Of a DNA stretch of 64,000 nt, positions 1-8,705 are shown piece after piece. The DNA is taken from positions 1 to 64,000 of the forward strand of contig CAZBPG010000006.1 in NCBI GenBank assembly GCA_964493695.1. The letters run 5' to 3'. Below the pieces are notes generated by a model. The model saw nothing but the letters and a program-made list of their open reading frames with translations. It ran no database searches and was not told the DNA's origin. The translations under genes were made by a program, and so were the position numbers. Origin of the DNA: Bog-950 sp964493695 (GTDB lineage Bacteria; Bacteroidota; Bacteroidia; Chitinophagales; LD1). Each line of letters starts with the position of its first letter. Position 1 is the stretch's first letter.

Positions 1-34
1 AACGCATCCTATTTGCGTTCCCTTTTTTATTTAG

Positions 35-370
35 GTATGCAAACGGACAGTCATTTCTGTTTCTGCATATGTTGCGAACAAACATCTTTACGAAACCAAT
101 TTGGCGCAAATCGGATATAAAATTGATGGAATTCTATACCCAAGTATTGCGGTAAATAAGCAGGCCGTAAATTTTGCTATTTCTAGAAAGTTTGCAGAAA
201 ACAATCTTAAATGTATGAAGGTATTCCATTTAAGTCTAAAGGAAACTGACAATGAGAAAGTAACTCTAAACAACTTTTTGAAAGTTGGAGTTTGTAACGA
301 AAAGAAAATTAGTTGGAGAGAATTTATTGAAAGCGATTTGAATGACTTTCAGCAGAGGCAGTCAGAATAA
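35..370 (+). CDS. 3' fragment of an RES-like domain protein
   Basis: The frame is open from just after an in-frame TAG at 32-34 to the TAA at 368. It has no ATG in the first part; the first usable start is a TTG at 101. The segment reading DGILYPSIAVNKQAVNFAI resembles the C-terminal part of RES-domain proteins (NAD+-degrading toxins and relatives), which carry a 'GI.YPS' stretch followed by an N-A-hydrophobic motif. That assignment rests on memory of the family and is tentative. The rest of the gene would lie left of the window, so either the gene is truncated by the TAG or a frameshift occurred in the T-rich stretch near 22-31. It converges on glyS with only a few bases between the stop codons. 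Confidence 0.35.
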   Translation, partial: VCKRTVISVSAYVANKHLYETNLAQIGYKIDGILYPSIAVNKQAVNFAISRKFAENNLKCMKVFHLSLKETDNEKVTLNNFLKVGVCNEKKISWREFIESDLNDFQQRQSE

Positions 371-375
371 TGACT

Positions 376-1917
376 TTAACGAAGCCCCTTCCTCCAATCC
401 ACCTTCTCTGCCACCACTGCTTTTAATTGCTCTAACGAAACACGCTCCTGTTTCATGCTGTCGCGCTCGCGGATGGTAACGGTGTTGTCTTCCAGGGTTT
501 GGTGGTCAACGGTAATGCAGAACGGGGTGCCGATGGCGTCCATCCTGCGGTAGCGTTTGCCAATGGCATCTTTCTCTTCGTAAAAACATTTGTGGTCCCA
601 CTTCAGGTCATCAAAAATTTCGCGCGCCTTTTCGGGCAGCCCGTCCTTTTTCATCAGCGGGAACACGGCAATTTTTATCGGTGCAAGAAAAGCCGGCAGG
701 GCAAGCACAGTACGCTCGCTGCCGTCTTCCAGCTTTTCGTTTTTAAACCCGTTGCAGATAAGCGCGAGGAATGTGCGGTTCAAACCCACCGAAGTTTCCA
801 CCACATAAGGAATATAGCTTTCGTTGCTTTCGGGGTCGAAGTATTGCAGCTTTTTGCCGCTGTGCTCCATGTGGTTTTTCAAATCGAAATCGGTGCGGCT
901 GTGTATGCCCTCAATTTCTTTAAAGCCAAACGGAAAGTTGAACTGAATATCTACAGCCGCGTTGGCGTAGTGCGCCAGCTTTAAGTGGTCAAAGAATTTC
1001 AAATTCGTTTCGGCAAAGCCCAGCGACCGGTGCCATTTCATGCGCGCTTCTTTCCACTGCGCATACCATTCCATTTCGGTACCGGGGCGCACGAAGAACT
1101 GCATTTCCATCTGCTCAAACTCACGCGTGCGGAAAATAAACTGTCGGGCAACTATTTCATTGCGGAACGCTTTACCAATCTGCGCAATACCGAAAGGAAT
1201 TTTTTTGCGTGAAGTCTTTTGTACATTCAGGAAGTTCACGAAAATACCCTGTGCGGTTTCGGGGCGCAGGTAAATGGTAGAAGAATCATCTGCCAGCGAA
1301 CCAACCTCGGTGCTGAACATCAGGTTGAACTGGCGAACCTCCGTCCAGTTTTTACTGCCCGATACCTCGCAGGCAATTTCGAGGTCAACAATAATTTGTT
1401 TCAGTTCTTCGAGGTTATTGTCCTCCAGTGCCTTTTTAAAGCGCGCTTCAATAGCGTTCACCTTTTCTTTATTGCGCAGCACATTCGGATTGGTCTTCAA
1501 AAACATTTCCTTATCAAAGGTCTCCCCGAATTTCTTTGCCGCCTTGTCTACTTCCTTGTCAATCTTGTCTTCAATCTTCGCCATGGCATCTTCAATCAGC
1601 ACATCCGCACGGTAGCGTTTCTTCGAATCTTTATTGTCGATGAGCGGGTCCATAAAAGCATCTACGTGCCCGCTCGCTTTCCATGTTTTCGGATGCATAA
1701 AGATGGCAGCGTCCAGGCCCACAATGTTTTCGTGAAGCTGTGTCATGGCTTTCCACCAGTACTGCTGCAAATTATTTTTCAGTTCAATGCCGTAAGGGGC
1801 GTAATCGTAAACGGCACTCAGCCCGTCATAAATTTCGGAAGAAGGAAAAATGAAACCGTATTCTTTACAGTGCGAAATAATTTGCTGAAAGTCTGTCTGT
1901 GTATTCTCGTTGCTCAT
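376..1917 (-). CDS. glyS: glycyl-tRNA synthetase (single-chain, alpha2 type)
   Basis: This 513-aa enzyme charges tRNA-Gly with glycine in the cytoplasm. It is the eukaryote/archaea-like dimeric form used by Bacteroidota, not the alpha2beta2 form. Class II synthetase features are visible: the SGHVDAFMDPL block near residue 60, motif 2 as IGKAFRNEIVARQFIFRTRE with the following FEQMEMQFFV near residues 245-275, and motif 3 around ETSVGLNRTFLALI. The C-terminal 110 residues are an anticodon-binding domain (APIKIAVFPL, then DAIGTPFCITVDH). The start is the ATG at 1917, giving normal family length. It is transcribed leftward and lies downstream of the P450 gene, separated by a long inverted repeat. 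Confidence 0.97.
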   Translation of the reverse strand: MSNENTQTDFQQIISHCKEYGFIFPSSEIYDGLSAVYDYAPYGIELKNNLQQYWWKAMTQLHENIVGLDAAIFMHPKTWKASGHVDAFMDPLIDNKDSKKRYRADVLIEDAMAKIEDKIDKEVDKAAKKFGETFDKEMFLKTNPNVLRNKEKVNAIEARFKKALEDNNLEELKQIIVDLEIACEVSGSKNWTEVRQFNLMFSTEVGSLADDSSTIYLRPETAQGIFVNFLNVQKTSRKKIPFGIAQIGKAFRNEIVARQFIFRTREFEQMEMQFFVRPGTEMEWYAQWKEARMKWHRSLGFAETNLKFFDHLKLAHYANAAVDIQFNFPFGFKEIEGIHSRTDFDLKNHMEHSGKKLQYFDPESNESYIPYVVETSVGLNRTFLALICNGFKNEKLEDGSERTVLALPAFLAPIKIAVFPLMKKDGLPEKAREIFDDLKWDHKCFYEEKDAIGKRYRRMDAIGTPFCITVDHQTLEDNTVTIRERDSMKQERVSLEQLKAVVAEKVDWRKGLR

Positions 1918-1954
1918 GGGGCGAAAATAAAAATTAGCTGATGTGAAAAGAGAT

Positions 1955-2036
1955 TAACCACTAAGGACACTAAGAGCACTAAGGTTTATAAAATGCCTTT
2001 TGTATTTCTTAAAGTTCTTAGTGTCCTTAGTGGTTA
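1955..2036. repeat. 21-bp perfect inverted repeat (dispersed hairpin element)
   Basis: The arms are 1955-1975 and 2016-2036, perfectly complementary over 21 bp, with the core ACCACTAAGGACACTAAGA and a 40-base loop. The right arm begins exactly on the stop codon of the P450 gene. Sequences of the type 'ACCACTAAGGACACTAAG' recur between genes in many Bacteroidota genomes, so this is likely a copy of a dispersed hairpin repeat. On the minus strand the hairpin is followed by a T-rich stretch and may act as the P450 terminator. Confidence 0.8.
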
Positions 2037-3362
2037 TATTTTCTCCAGCACCATCTTTACTCCATGTCTTGGGCGAAGCGTAACCAGCGGCTCTAAACTC
2101 AGTTTAAAGTTTTCGGCCAGTGTAAAGTTGAATTTGGTGCAGGCAAGAGCCAACACTATCTGCATTTCCATCATCGCAAAGTTGTTGCCAATGCACATGC
2201 GCTGTCCCCCGCCAAAAGGAAAATACGCATACCGGTGAATGCTTTTCATGCGCTCGGGCGAAAATCTTTCGGGGTCAAACTTCAACGGGTTCTCCCAGTA
2301 TTTCTCTAACCGGTGCACCGCATAAGGCGAAATGGCAATGCTGTCACCTTTCTTAATAAGGTAACCGTCAATTACATCTTCGCGCGAGGCATCGCGGGTA
2401 ATACCCCACACCGGTGGGTACAGCCGCATGGCCTCTTTAAGCACCATGGTAGTATATTCCAGCCGGTTCAGGTTTTCAAAAGTCATTTCGCCATCGCCAA
2501 TTACCCGTTTAAACTCATCAACAACCTTCTGCTTTATTTCAGGATGCTGAGCCAGCAGGTAAAAAGTAAACGACAGAGCGTTAGCCGTAGTCTCATGTCC
2601 CGCCAGAAAAATGGTTATCACTTCATCGCGCAGTTGTTCATCGGTCATGCGTTCCCGGGTATCGGCATCTTCCACTTCCATCAGCATAGTCAGCAAATCG
2701 CTGTAAGCGGCTTTGGTTGTTCTGCGCTCTTCAATAATCTTGGCAATGGTATCGAAAAGCACCGCACGGTTTTTCTGCATCCGCAAATTGCGCGGAGTTG
2801 GTATCCAGGCGGGCAGGCGAATAATCTGCATCATGCCCTCCATAACAATCAACAGCGCATCGCTTATTTTTTTAAAGTCGCCTTTTACCTCCGTGCTCAT
2901 TAAAGTCTGGCTGAAAATATCCAGCGTAACCTGGGTCATTTCAGAGTGCATATCCATTACCGCACCGGTCCTTGAGTCCCAGCGTTTCATCATGGCATCG
3001 GTGCTTTCGGTTATCTTCTGCACAAAACTTTGCAGGCGCGTTTTATGAAACAAAGGCTGAATCAATCTGCGCTGCTTCAGCCAGAATTCACCTTCGCTGG
3101 TCACTAACCCGTTGCCGAGTAAAAAGCGAAGATTTTTGTTGTCGCGACCCTTAATGTAAATATCGGGGTGTGTAAAAACACGCTCAATGTAGGCGGGGTT
3201 CGAAATATTTACGTAATGATACGGTCCTACTTTTGCCCGTGAGATACCGTTGTACCTGCGCACGCTATTGTGAAAATATCCCAATACGTCCTTCCGGATG
3301 TTATGCTCTCTGCTCCACAAAAGATTGGTGGCCGGTCCCGGTGGTAATTTTGCCTGTGTCAT
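2034..3362 (-). CDS. cytochrome P450
   Basis: A 442-aa soluble heme monooxygenase; its substrate cannot be read from the sequence. It shows the I-helix oxygen-activation motif AGHETTA, the K-helix ExxR as EAMR, the PERF-type motif DPERFSPER, and the heme loop FGGGQRMCIG with the cysteine thiolate ligand near residue 390. The protein starts MTQAKLPPGP, the proline-rich start typical of soluble bacterial P450s, with no membrane anchor. No ferredoxin or reductase gene is adjacent, so electrons must come from partners elsewhere. Its stop codon lies inside the right arm of the inverted repeat. Confidence 0.95.
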   Translation of the reverse strand: MTQAKLPPGPATNLLWSREHNIRKDVLGYFHNSVRRYNGISRAKVGPYHYVNISNPAYIERVFTHPDIYIKGRDNKNLRFLLGNGLVTSEGEFWLKQRRLIQPLFHKTRLQSFVQKITESTDAMMKRWDSRTGAVMDMHSEMTQVTLDIFSQTLMSTEVKGDFKKISDALLIVMEGMMQIIRLPAWIPTPRNLRMQKNRAVLFDTIAKIIEERRTTKAAYSDLLTMLMEVEDADTRERMTDEQLRDEVITIFLAGHETTANALSFTFYLLAQHPEIKQKVVDEFKRVIGDGEMTFENLNRLEYTTMVLKEAMRLYPPVWGITRDASREDVIDGYLIKKGDSIAISPYAVHRLEKYWENPLKFDPERFSPERMKSIHRYAYFPFGGGQRMCIGNNFAMMEMQIVLALACTKFNFTLAENFKLSLEPLVTLRPRHGVKMVLEKI

Positions 3363-3481
3363 GGTAAAAACAAATATAAAATGGTGAATTGTTATGGATG
3401 GACGAAGCAGAAATAAACTTATTGTTTGGCATCAAATTGTATTTTGGCAAGCCATTTGAAAACAGAACAGAAAACAAATGT

Positions 3482-3844
3482 ATGAAGAAGACCATCCTGA
3501 TAACCTCGCTTACTTTACTCACCGTATTTGTTGCTTCCGCCCAAATTCAGGATTTTGAATGGGAACGGGAGATAAAGAATGTAAAGGGAACAATAAAAGT
3601 GCTGAGCAACGGAGAACTGTTTGTGATTGTGCCGGACGATAACACCAACATGCGTTATATATCTCAACAACTTCCTGAAGAGTATAAAAAGGACGGGTTG
3701 AAGGTAACCTTCTCCGGTTGGGAAGGAAAGATACCCCCCAATGTGCGCATGATGGGCAAGCCGTTGAAACTGAAATGCATTGGTGTAACAAAGGGCGAGC
3801 AAAAAATATTCAAGCTGAAGAAGAGAAAATACACATTTAAGTAA
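3482..3844 (+). CDS. small secreted protein of unknown function
   Basis: A 120-aa protein with a clear signal peptide: MKKTILITSLTLLTVFVASA, then a cut after AQ. I chose the ATG at 3482 over an upstream in-frame ATG at 3389, because only 3482 puts the lysines and hydrophobic core at the N-terminus. The mature part is about 100 residues, basic towards the end (KLKKRKYTFK), with no motif I recognise. It lies divergent from the P450 and about 80 bases ahead of gldA on the same strand. It may be a small periplasmic or outer-membrane-associated protein. Confidence 0.7.
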   Translation: MKKTILITSLTLLTVFVASAQIQDFEWEREIKNVKGTIKVLSNGELFVIVPDDNTNMRYISQQLPEEYKKDGLKVTFSGWEGKIPPNVRMMGKPLKLKCIGVTKGEQKIFKLKKRKYTFK

Positions 3845-3927
3845 TCTGCCAACTTTTACAAAACCATGACACAGGTATTTGCATCTGTCAAATAGTAAAA
3901 CGTAATTCGCGCTTCTAACAGTTAAGC

Positions 3928-4836
3928 ATGTCCATCAAAGTAAATGCGCTTTCTAAAATCTACGGCACGCAAAAAGCGGTGGACGAAATTTCATTTGAAG
4001 TAAACAGGGGCGAAGTATTGGGTTTCCTCGGGCCGAACGGTGCAGGCAAGTCAACTACTATGAAAATCCTTACCTGCTTTATCCCGCAATCGTCAGGAAC
4101 AGCAATGGTGTGCGGACATGATACAACCAATGAACCTTTGGAAGTAACAAAGAAAATTGGCTACCTGCCCGAGAACAATCCGTTGTATGTAGATATGTAT
4201 GTGCGTGAGTATCTGGAGTTTGTTGCAGGTCTTCACAAGCTCGGAAAAATAACACAACAGCGCATTGACGAGATGATTGAAGTAACCGGTTTAACAGCAG
4301 AGCGCAAAAAGAAAGTAGGTCAACTTTCGAAAGGATACAAGCAGCGCGTAGGTTTAGCGCAGGCCATGCTGCATAATCCGGAAGTATTGATTTTAGATGA
4401 GCCTACTTCCGGTCTCGACCCGAATCAGCTGGTAGAGATTCGCTCGCTCATCAAGCAACTCGGCAAAGACAAAACCGTAATTTTCTCTTCACACATTATG
4501 CAGGAAGTACAGGCAGTAGCCGACCGGGTTATAATTATTAATAAAGGAAAGATTGTAGCCAACGATTCAACGGAAAACCTGCAAAACAGAATCGGCAACG
4601 AAATTATTGTGACTGCCGAATTCAAACAAAATATCGACCGAGGGTTGCTCGGCACTATTAAAGGAGTAAAGAGTTATGAACAACTGAAAGACGGCAAATG
4701 GAATTTTGTGGCAGAAGGACAGAAAGACATCCGCGAAGACATTTTCAATTTTGCGAAAGAGAAGAATCTTACGCTGTTGCACTTGAATAAGGAAGAGTAT
4801 TCGTTGGAGGAGGTATTCAAACAATTAACCCGCTAA
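3928..4836 (+). CDS. gldA: gliding-motility ABC transporter ATP-binding protein GldA
   Basis: A 302-aa ATPase that powers the GldFG transporter. Walker A is GPNGAGKST (about residue 35), the signature is LSKGYKQRVG, Walker B is VLILDEPTSGLDP, and the H-loop follows as FSSHIMQEV. The C-terminal 80 residues form the extra domain usual for GldA and related exporters. Only 27 bases separate it from gldF, so the three genes form an operon. In Flavobacterium johnsoniae GldAFG is required for gliding; in other Bacteroidota it is present without proven motility, and the transported substrate is not known. Confidence 0.93.
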   Translation: MSIKVNALSKIYGTQKAVDEISFEVNRGEVLGFLGPNGAGKSTTMKILTCFIPQSSGTAMVCGHDTTNEPLEVTKKIGYLPENNPLYVDMYVREYLEFVAGLHKLGKITQQRIDEMIEVTGLTAERKKKVGQLSKGYKQRVGLAQAMLHNPEVLILDEPTSGLDPNQLVEIRSLIKQLGKDKTVIFSSHIMQEVQAVADRVIIINKGKIVANDSTENLQNRIGNEIIVTAEFKQNIDRGLLGTIKGVKSYEQLKDGKWNFVAEGQKDIREDIFNFAKEKNLTLLHLNKEEYSLEEVFKQLTR

Positions 4837-4863
4837 CTGTTTATTATTATCGCCTCCGCATAG

Positions 4864-5595
4864 ATGAAAGCAATATTCCTTAAAGAACTCCGGCAATTCT
4901 TCAGCTCGCTGATAGGCTACATCGCCATCATCGTATTTCTGTTGGTGCTCGGTCTTTTCATGTGGATTTTCCCCGACACCAGCATCCTCGATTTCGGTTA
5001 CGCTACACTCGATTCGTTCTTCAGTATCGCTCCGTACATTTTCATCTTCCTCATTCCCGCCATCACCATGCGCTCGTTTGCCGAGGAAATTAATACCGGA
5101 ACAATTGAATTGCTTTCCACGCGACCGGTAACAGAACTTCAAATCATTCTCGGAAAATATTTTGCGGCTTTGCTCTTAGTGCTCATCGCTATCATTCCAA
5201 CCTTCATTTATTTCTACACGGTTTACGCTTTGGCGTCACCGGTGGGCAACGTAGATGTGGGTGGAATCCTCGGTTCTTACTTCGGTTTGTTTTTTCTCGG
5301 GGCTGTGTTTGTGGCTATTGGTATTTTTTGTTCAGCAATCACCTCCAATCAAATTGTTGCGTTCATCCTCGGAGTATTTTTGTGTTTCTTCATTTACCTC
5401 GCATTCAGCTACCTTTCCCAGTTCGGAATTTTTGTAGGCAAGAACGATTACCTCGTTGAATCATTCGGCTTAAGCGCACATTACGATGCCATGGGCAAAG
5501 GCGTAATCGATACCCGCGATGTAGTTTATTTTCTGAGTCTGATTTCTGCTTTCATTCTTTTTACCCGTACCGCTTTATCGAGCCGCAGATGGTAA
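4864..5595 (+). CDS. gldF: gliding-motility ABC transporter permease GldF
   Basis: A 243-aa integral membrane protein with about six hydrophobic segments. It begins MKAIFLKELRQFFSSLIGY and contains the permease block AEEINTGTIELLSTRPVT (around residue 78), both typical of GldF and ABC-2-type permeases. It is the membrane channel partner of GldA and GldG. The gene overlaps gldG by seven bases, a sign of translational coupling. Confidence 0.93.
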   Translation: MKAIFLKELRQFFSSLIGYIAIIVFLLVLGLFMWIFPDTSILDFGYATLDSFFSIAPYIFIFLIPAITMRSFAEEINTGTIELLSTRPVTELQIILGKYFAALLLVLIAIIPTFIYFYTVYALASPVGNVDVGGILGSYFGLFFLGAVFVAIGIFCSAITSNQIVAFILGVFLCFFIYLAFSYLSQFGIFVGKNDYLVESFGLSAHYDAMGKGVIDTRDVVYFLSLISAFILFTRTALSSRRW

Positions 5596-7310
5596 AACTG
5601 AAAACACATATAACCAACCGCAGAGATGCTATTATCACTTTAGCCTTGGTGTTTGCCATTTTGCTTTTGCTGAATGTGGTGAGCCGCTTTTTCTATTACC
5701 GGTTAGATTTAACTTCCGAAAAACGCTACTCTATTTCGCAGCCATCAAAAACCCTGGCGAAGAATCTGAAAGATGTAGTAACAGTTAAAGTTTACTTAGA
5801 CGGAGATTTGAACGCGGGTTTTACACGACTGAAAGAATCAACCCGTAATTTACTGAATGAACTTCGCGCCTACGGTGGTAAGAATATTGAGTTTGAATTC
5901 ATCGACCCGATGGCGATTCAGAATCTGGATGAACGCAAAACCCTGATGAGCGATTTAATTCAGCGCGGACTTTCCCCAACTAACCTTACTACTAAAAGCA
6001 AAACCGAAAGCAAACAACAACTTATTTTCCCAGGAGCCATTGTAAGTTATGGCGGAAGAAGTATGCCGGTGCAGTTATTGGAAAATCAAATCGGTTTTTC
6101 TCCAACGCAGATTCTGAACAACTCCGAAATTCTGCTCGAATACAAATTTGCAAATGCTATTCAAAAACTCAGTCAGTACCGCTCACCACAGGTGGCGTTC
6201 ATTCAAGGAAATAGCGAACTCACCAATCTTGAAACAGCCGGTATCCGTCAAACGCTTTCCACTTTAGAATATGAGGTAAAAGATTTTGACCTGCACAGCA
6301 GCTACCACATTCCTGAGAGAATTGATGTGATTGTGATTGCAAAGCCTCGTCTTGCCTTTGACGAAAAGGATAAATACAAAATTGACCAGTACATCATGCA
6401 TGGGGGCAAAGTGCTTTGGCTGGTTGACGGAACCAATGCAGAATTAGACAGTCTCAAAAAAAGTGGCGGCATCCAATCAGTTACCGGCAACGATTTTAAT
6501 CTGGATGACATTCTGTTTAAATACGGTGCGCGCATTAACACCGATGTGGTGCAGGATATCAATCTCTGCAATCCCATTCCGCTTATTGTAGGGCAAATGG
6601 GCAATGCCCCGCAAACGGAAATGTTTCCGTGGTATTATTTTCCGCTGCTGGTGGCAGATAACAACCATGCCATCAACCGCAACCTTGATCCGGTGGCAGG
6701 TTTTTTTGCCAGCACGGTTGACACCATAAAAAATCCGGGCGTGAGCAAAACTATTCTGTTGCATACTACCGAAAATGCAAAGACACAACTTGCACCTACA
6801 CGGGTTCATTTTGGCATTCTTCAAAACAAGCCGAACCCCGCTTATTACAATCAACCGAAACTACCGGTAGCAGTTTTGCTGGAAGGTGAATTTGAATCTG
6901 CTTATAAAAACCGTTTATCGCCCGAATTTTTAGCCGCCAGCGATACGGTTGAGAATTTAAAGTTTATAGAGAATAGTAAACACAGTAAAATGATTGTAAT
7001 TGCTGATGGCGATATCATCCGCAACGAAGTACGCAATGACAGTTCTGCTTATCCGCTCGGCTATTATATGTATACCAAACAGCAGTTTGCCAACAACAGT
7101 TTCATTTTAAACTGCATTGAATACCTGATTGATGACAGCGGCATCCTCGAAACACGCAACAAAGAAGTGAAGATGCGGATGCTGAACAGCGTAAAAGTGG
7201 AAGACGAAAAACTGAAATGGCAGCTCATCAACATCGCCCTTCCTATTTCTCTCATCATCGTTTTAGGAATTGCTTTCGGGTTTTACCGGAGAAAGAAATA
7301 CACCAGGTAA
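5589..7310 (+). CDS. gldG: gliding-motility ABC transporter substrate-binding-like protein GldG
   Basis: A 573-aa protein anchored at both ends: a hydrophobic segment at about residues 15-33 and another close to the C-terminus (INIALPISLIIVLGIAFGF, then basic RRKK). The large middle part is periplasmic and carries the ABC-type uncharacterised transport domain typical of GldG and IFT52-like proteins (DLTSEKRYSIS, then VYLDGDLNAGF; later VIVIAKPR and VLWLVDGTNAE). It works with GldA and GldF. In related genomes a DUF4340 gene often follows; here that gene is separated by a regulator. Confidence 0.93.
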   Translation: MVKLKTHITNRRDAIITLALVFAILLLLNVVSRFFYYRLDLTSEKRYSISQPSKTLAKNLKDVVTVKVYLDGDLNAGFTRLKESTRNLLNELRAYGGKNIEFEFIDPMAIQNLDERKTLMSDLIQRGLSPTNLTTKSKTESKQQLIFPGAIVSYGGRSMPVQLLENQIGFSPTQILNNSEILLEYKFANAIQKLSQYRSPQVAFIQGNSELTNLETAGIRQTLSTLEYEVKDFDLHSSYHIPERIDVIVIAKPRLAFDEKDKYKIDQYIMHGGKVLWLVDGTNAELDSLKKSGGIQSVTGNDFNLDDILFKYGARINTDVVQDINLCNPIPLIVGQMGNAPQTEMFPWYYFPLLVADNNHAINRNLDPVAGFFASTVDTIKNPGVSKTILLHTTENAKTQLAPTRVHFGILQNKPNPAYYNQPKLPVAVLLEGEFESAYKNRLSPEFLAASDTVENLKFIENSKHSKMIVIADGDIIRNEVRNDSSAYPLGYYMYTKQQFANNSFILNCIEYLIDDSGILETRNKEVKMRMLNSVKVEDEKLKWQLINIALPISLIIVLGIAFGFYRRKKYTR

Positions 7311-7627
7311 ATTATGGGGTTGCCGCTCACAAAGCTTCGCTGGCGTGCTTTACGCTACATTTTTTTTGCTGCCTTTAAATTCCTATCCTTATTTTCAAGG
7401 AGGGGTACCCGTTTCGGGCGGGGTGGTTCTTTTCTCAATTACCAAAAAAGGAGTTCCACTACCATCCTTCCCCGCTGTCCTTAGTCTGAAGCTAAGCCAC
7501 AGCAAAGCGACTAAGGTTCTCCAAAACTTCGGTAGCCCTTGCCTGCCCGAATGAACGGTCATCCGTTCGGGCGGGCGTTGGTGCGCAGCACGTCAGAAGG
7601 CCTGCTATTTTACTTTCAACAAAATCT
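7311..7627. other. intergenic region with degraded dispersed repeats
   Basis: About 320 bases with no credible gene. Bases 7376-7440 (TTTCAAGGAGGGGTACCCG, then GGGCGGGGTGGTTC) look like a degraded copy of an intergenic element common in Bacteroidota in which a CCTCCTTGAAAAGGAGGGG-type hairpin is followed by a GGGGTGGT box. Bases 7541-7575 form a GC-rich imperfect hairpin (GCCTGCCCGAA pairing with TTCGGGCGGGC). This is much more GC-rich than the surrounding genes. It separates gldG from the regulator and may mark the left edge of an inserted segment. Confidence 0.5.
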
Positions 7628-7659
7628 TATATTTGACTATTGACAGTAAATAGTCAAAT
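7628..7659 (+). promoter_or_regulatory. promoter box overlapped by an 11-bp palindromic operator
   Basis: A Bacteroidota -7 box TATATTTG lies at 7628-7635. An inverted repeat with perfect 11-bp arms, ATTTGACTATT (7631-7641) and AATAGTCAAAT (7649-7659), spaced by seven bases, overlaps that box and the start codon at 7658. A dimeric DNA-binding protein bound here would block transcription, so autoregulation by the downstream winged-helix protein is likely (inference). Confidence 0.7.
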
Positions 7660-8641
7660 GACAATAAAAGAACAAATACTCGAGCTTTTTAAAACCGACA
7701 GCGAGCTATCGGTAAAAGAAATTGTTGACCGGCTGCACGTAACCAAGCAAAGTGTGCATTTGGTCATGAGCAAATTGCTTACCGAAGGTAAAGTCGAAAA
7801 ATTCGGTAAGGCACCGAAAACTATTTATCGTTTAGTCAAAGCCACTGAAAAAACAGATGAACCCATTACTGCTGTTAGTGCCGCACAAAAAAAATTTCTT
7901 CAAAAACACTTTCTGCTGATTACAGAAACCGGCAAAATGCTCGAAGGCACTGAAGGATTTGAAGCATGGTGCCGCCAGCGAAAACTTCCTGTTCAAAAAA
8001 CCATTGATGAGTTTATCGCGACTCAACATAAATACGATGCGTACTTAAACCGCGAAGGATTGATTAACGGAATAGAGAAATTAAAGAACACTAAGGGCTA
8101 CGATAAAATAAATTTGGATGAACTCTATTATCTCGATTTCTACGCCATAGAACGTTTCGGCAAAACACGATTGGGCACGCTACTGCATTACGCTAAACAG
8201 GGACAGAATAAGTTTCTGATGAAAAAAATGATGGATGAAATCCATGGACGCATGGAAAAATTTGTAACGCACCATAAGTTCGATGCCATTGGCTTTGTAC
8301 CGCCAACCATTCGCAGAGAAGTGCAAATCATGAAATTTATTCAAACTCATTTACGGTCTAATTTGCCGGTTTTAGAAATAAAAAAGGTAAGTGGCATCAT
8401 TCCTGTTCCGCAAAAATCGCTCAACAAAATTGAGGAACGGATAATCAACGCGCAAAACACTTTTGCTATAACCGAGCGAAGAAGTTTTAATCGCGTTCTT
8501 TTAATTGACGATGCCGTTGGATCAGGTGCCACGCTGAATGAGATTGCGGGAAAACTAAAACAAAAAAATACTGCAAAGCATATTACCGGTCTTGCCATTT
8601 CTGGAAGCTTTAAAGGATTCGATGTCATTACAGATGTGTAA
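7658..8641 (+). CDS. winged-helix regulator fused to a phosphoribosyltransferase-like domain
   Basis: A 327-aa protein. Residues 1-60 form a winged helix-turn-helix (ELSVKEIVDRLHVTKQSVHL, then a wing around KFGKAPKTIYRL). Residues about 70-180 are a helical linker I do not recognise. The C-terminal part is a type I PRTase-like fold with the PRPP-binding loop VLLIDDAVGSGAT near residue 290 and an upstream FDAIGFVPPTIRR segment like ComF-family proteins. I chose the ATG at 7658 because the palindromic operator and -7 box end there; an in-frame TTG at 7640 lies inside the operator. PurR of Bacillus is a known wHTH-PRTase regulator that senses PRPP, but this protein has a different length and linker. 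It sits between gldG and a DUF4340 gene. Enzyme or PRPP sensor remains open. Confidence 0.8.
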   Translation: MTIKEQILELFKTDSELSVKEIVDRLHVTKQSVHLVMSKLLTEGKVEKFGKAPKTIYRLVKATEKTDEPITAVSAAQKKFLQKHFLLITETGKMLEGTEGFEAWCRQRKLPVQKTIDEFIATQHKYDAYLNREGLINGIEKLKNTKGYDKINLDELYYLDFYAIERFGKTRLGTLLHYAKQGQNKFLMKKMMDEIHGRMEKFVTHHKFDAIGFVPPTIRREVQIMKFIQTHLRSNLPVLEIKKVSGIIPVPQKSLNKIEERIINAQNTFAITERRSFNRVLLIDDAVGSGATLNEIAGKLKQKNTAKHITGLAISGSFKGFDVITDV

Positions 8642-8705
8642 CATCTGCTTTTTTACATTTCCATGACTCTTCCCAATTAAAAATTCTTCTTCTTCGCCCC
8701 TTCTT

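Noticed and set aside
499..1941. Several open frames on the plus strand opposite glyS
   Set aside because: They are shadows of the glyS codon pattern; glyS is certain and no motif is present in the opposite frames.
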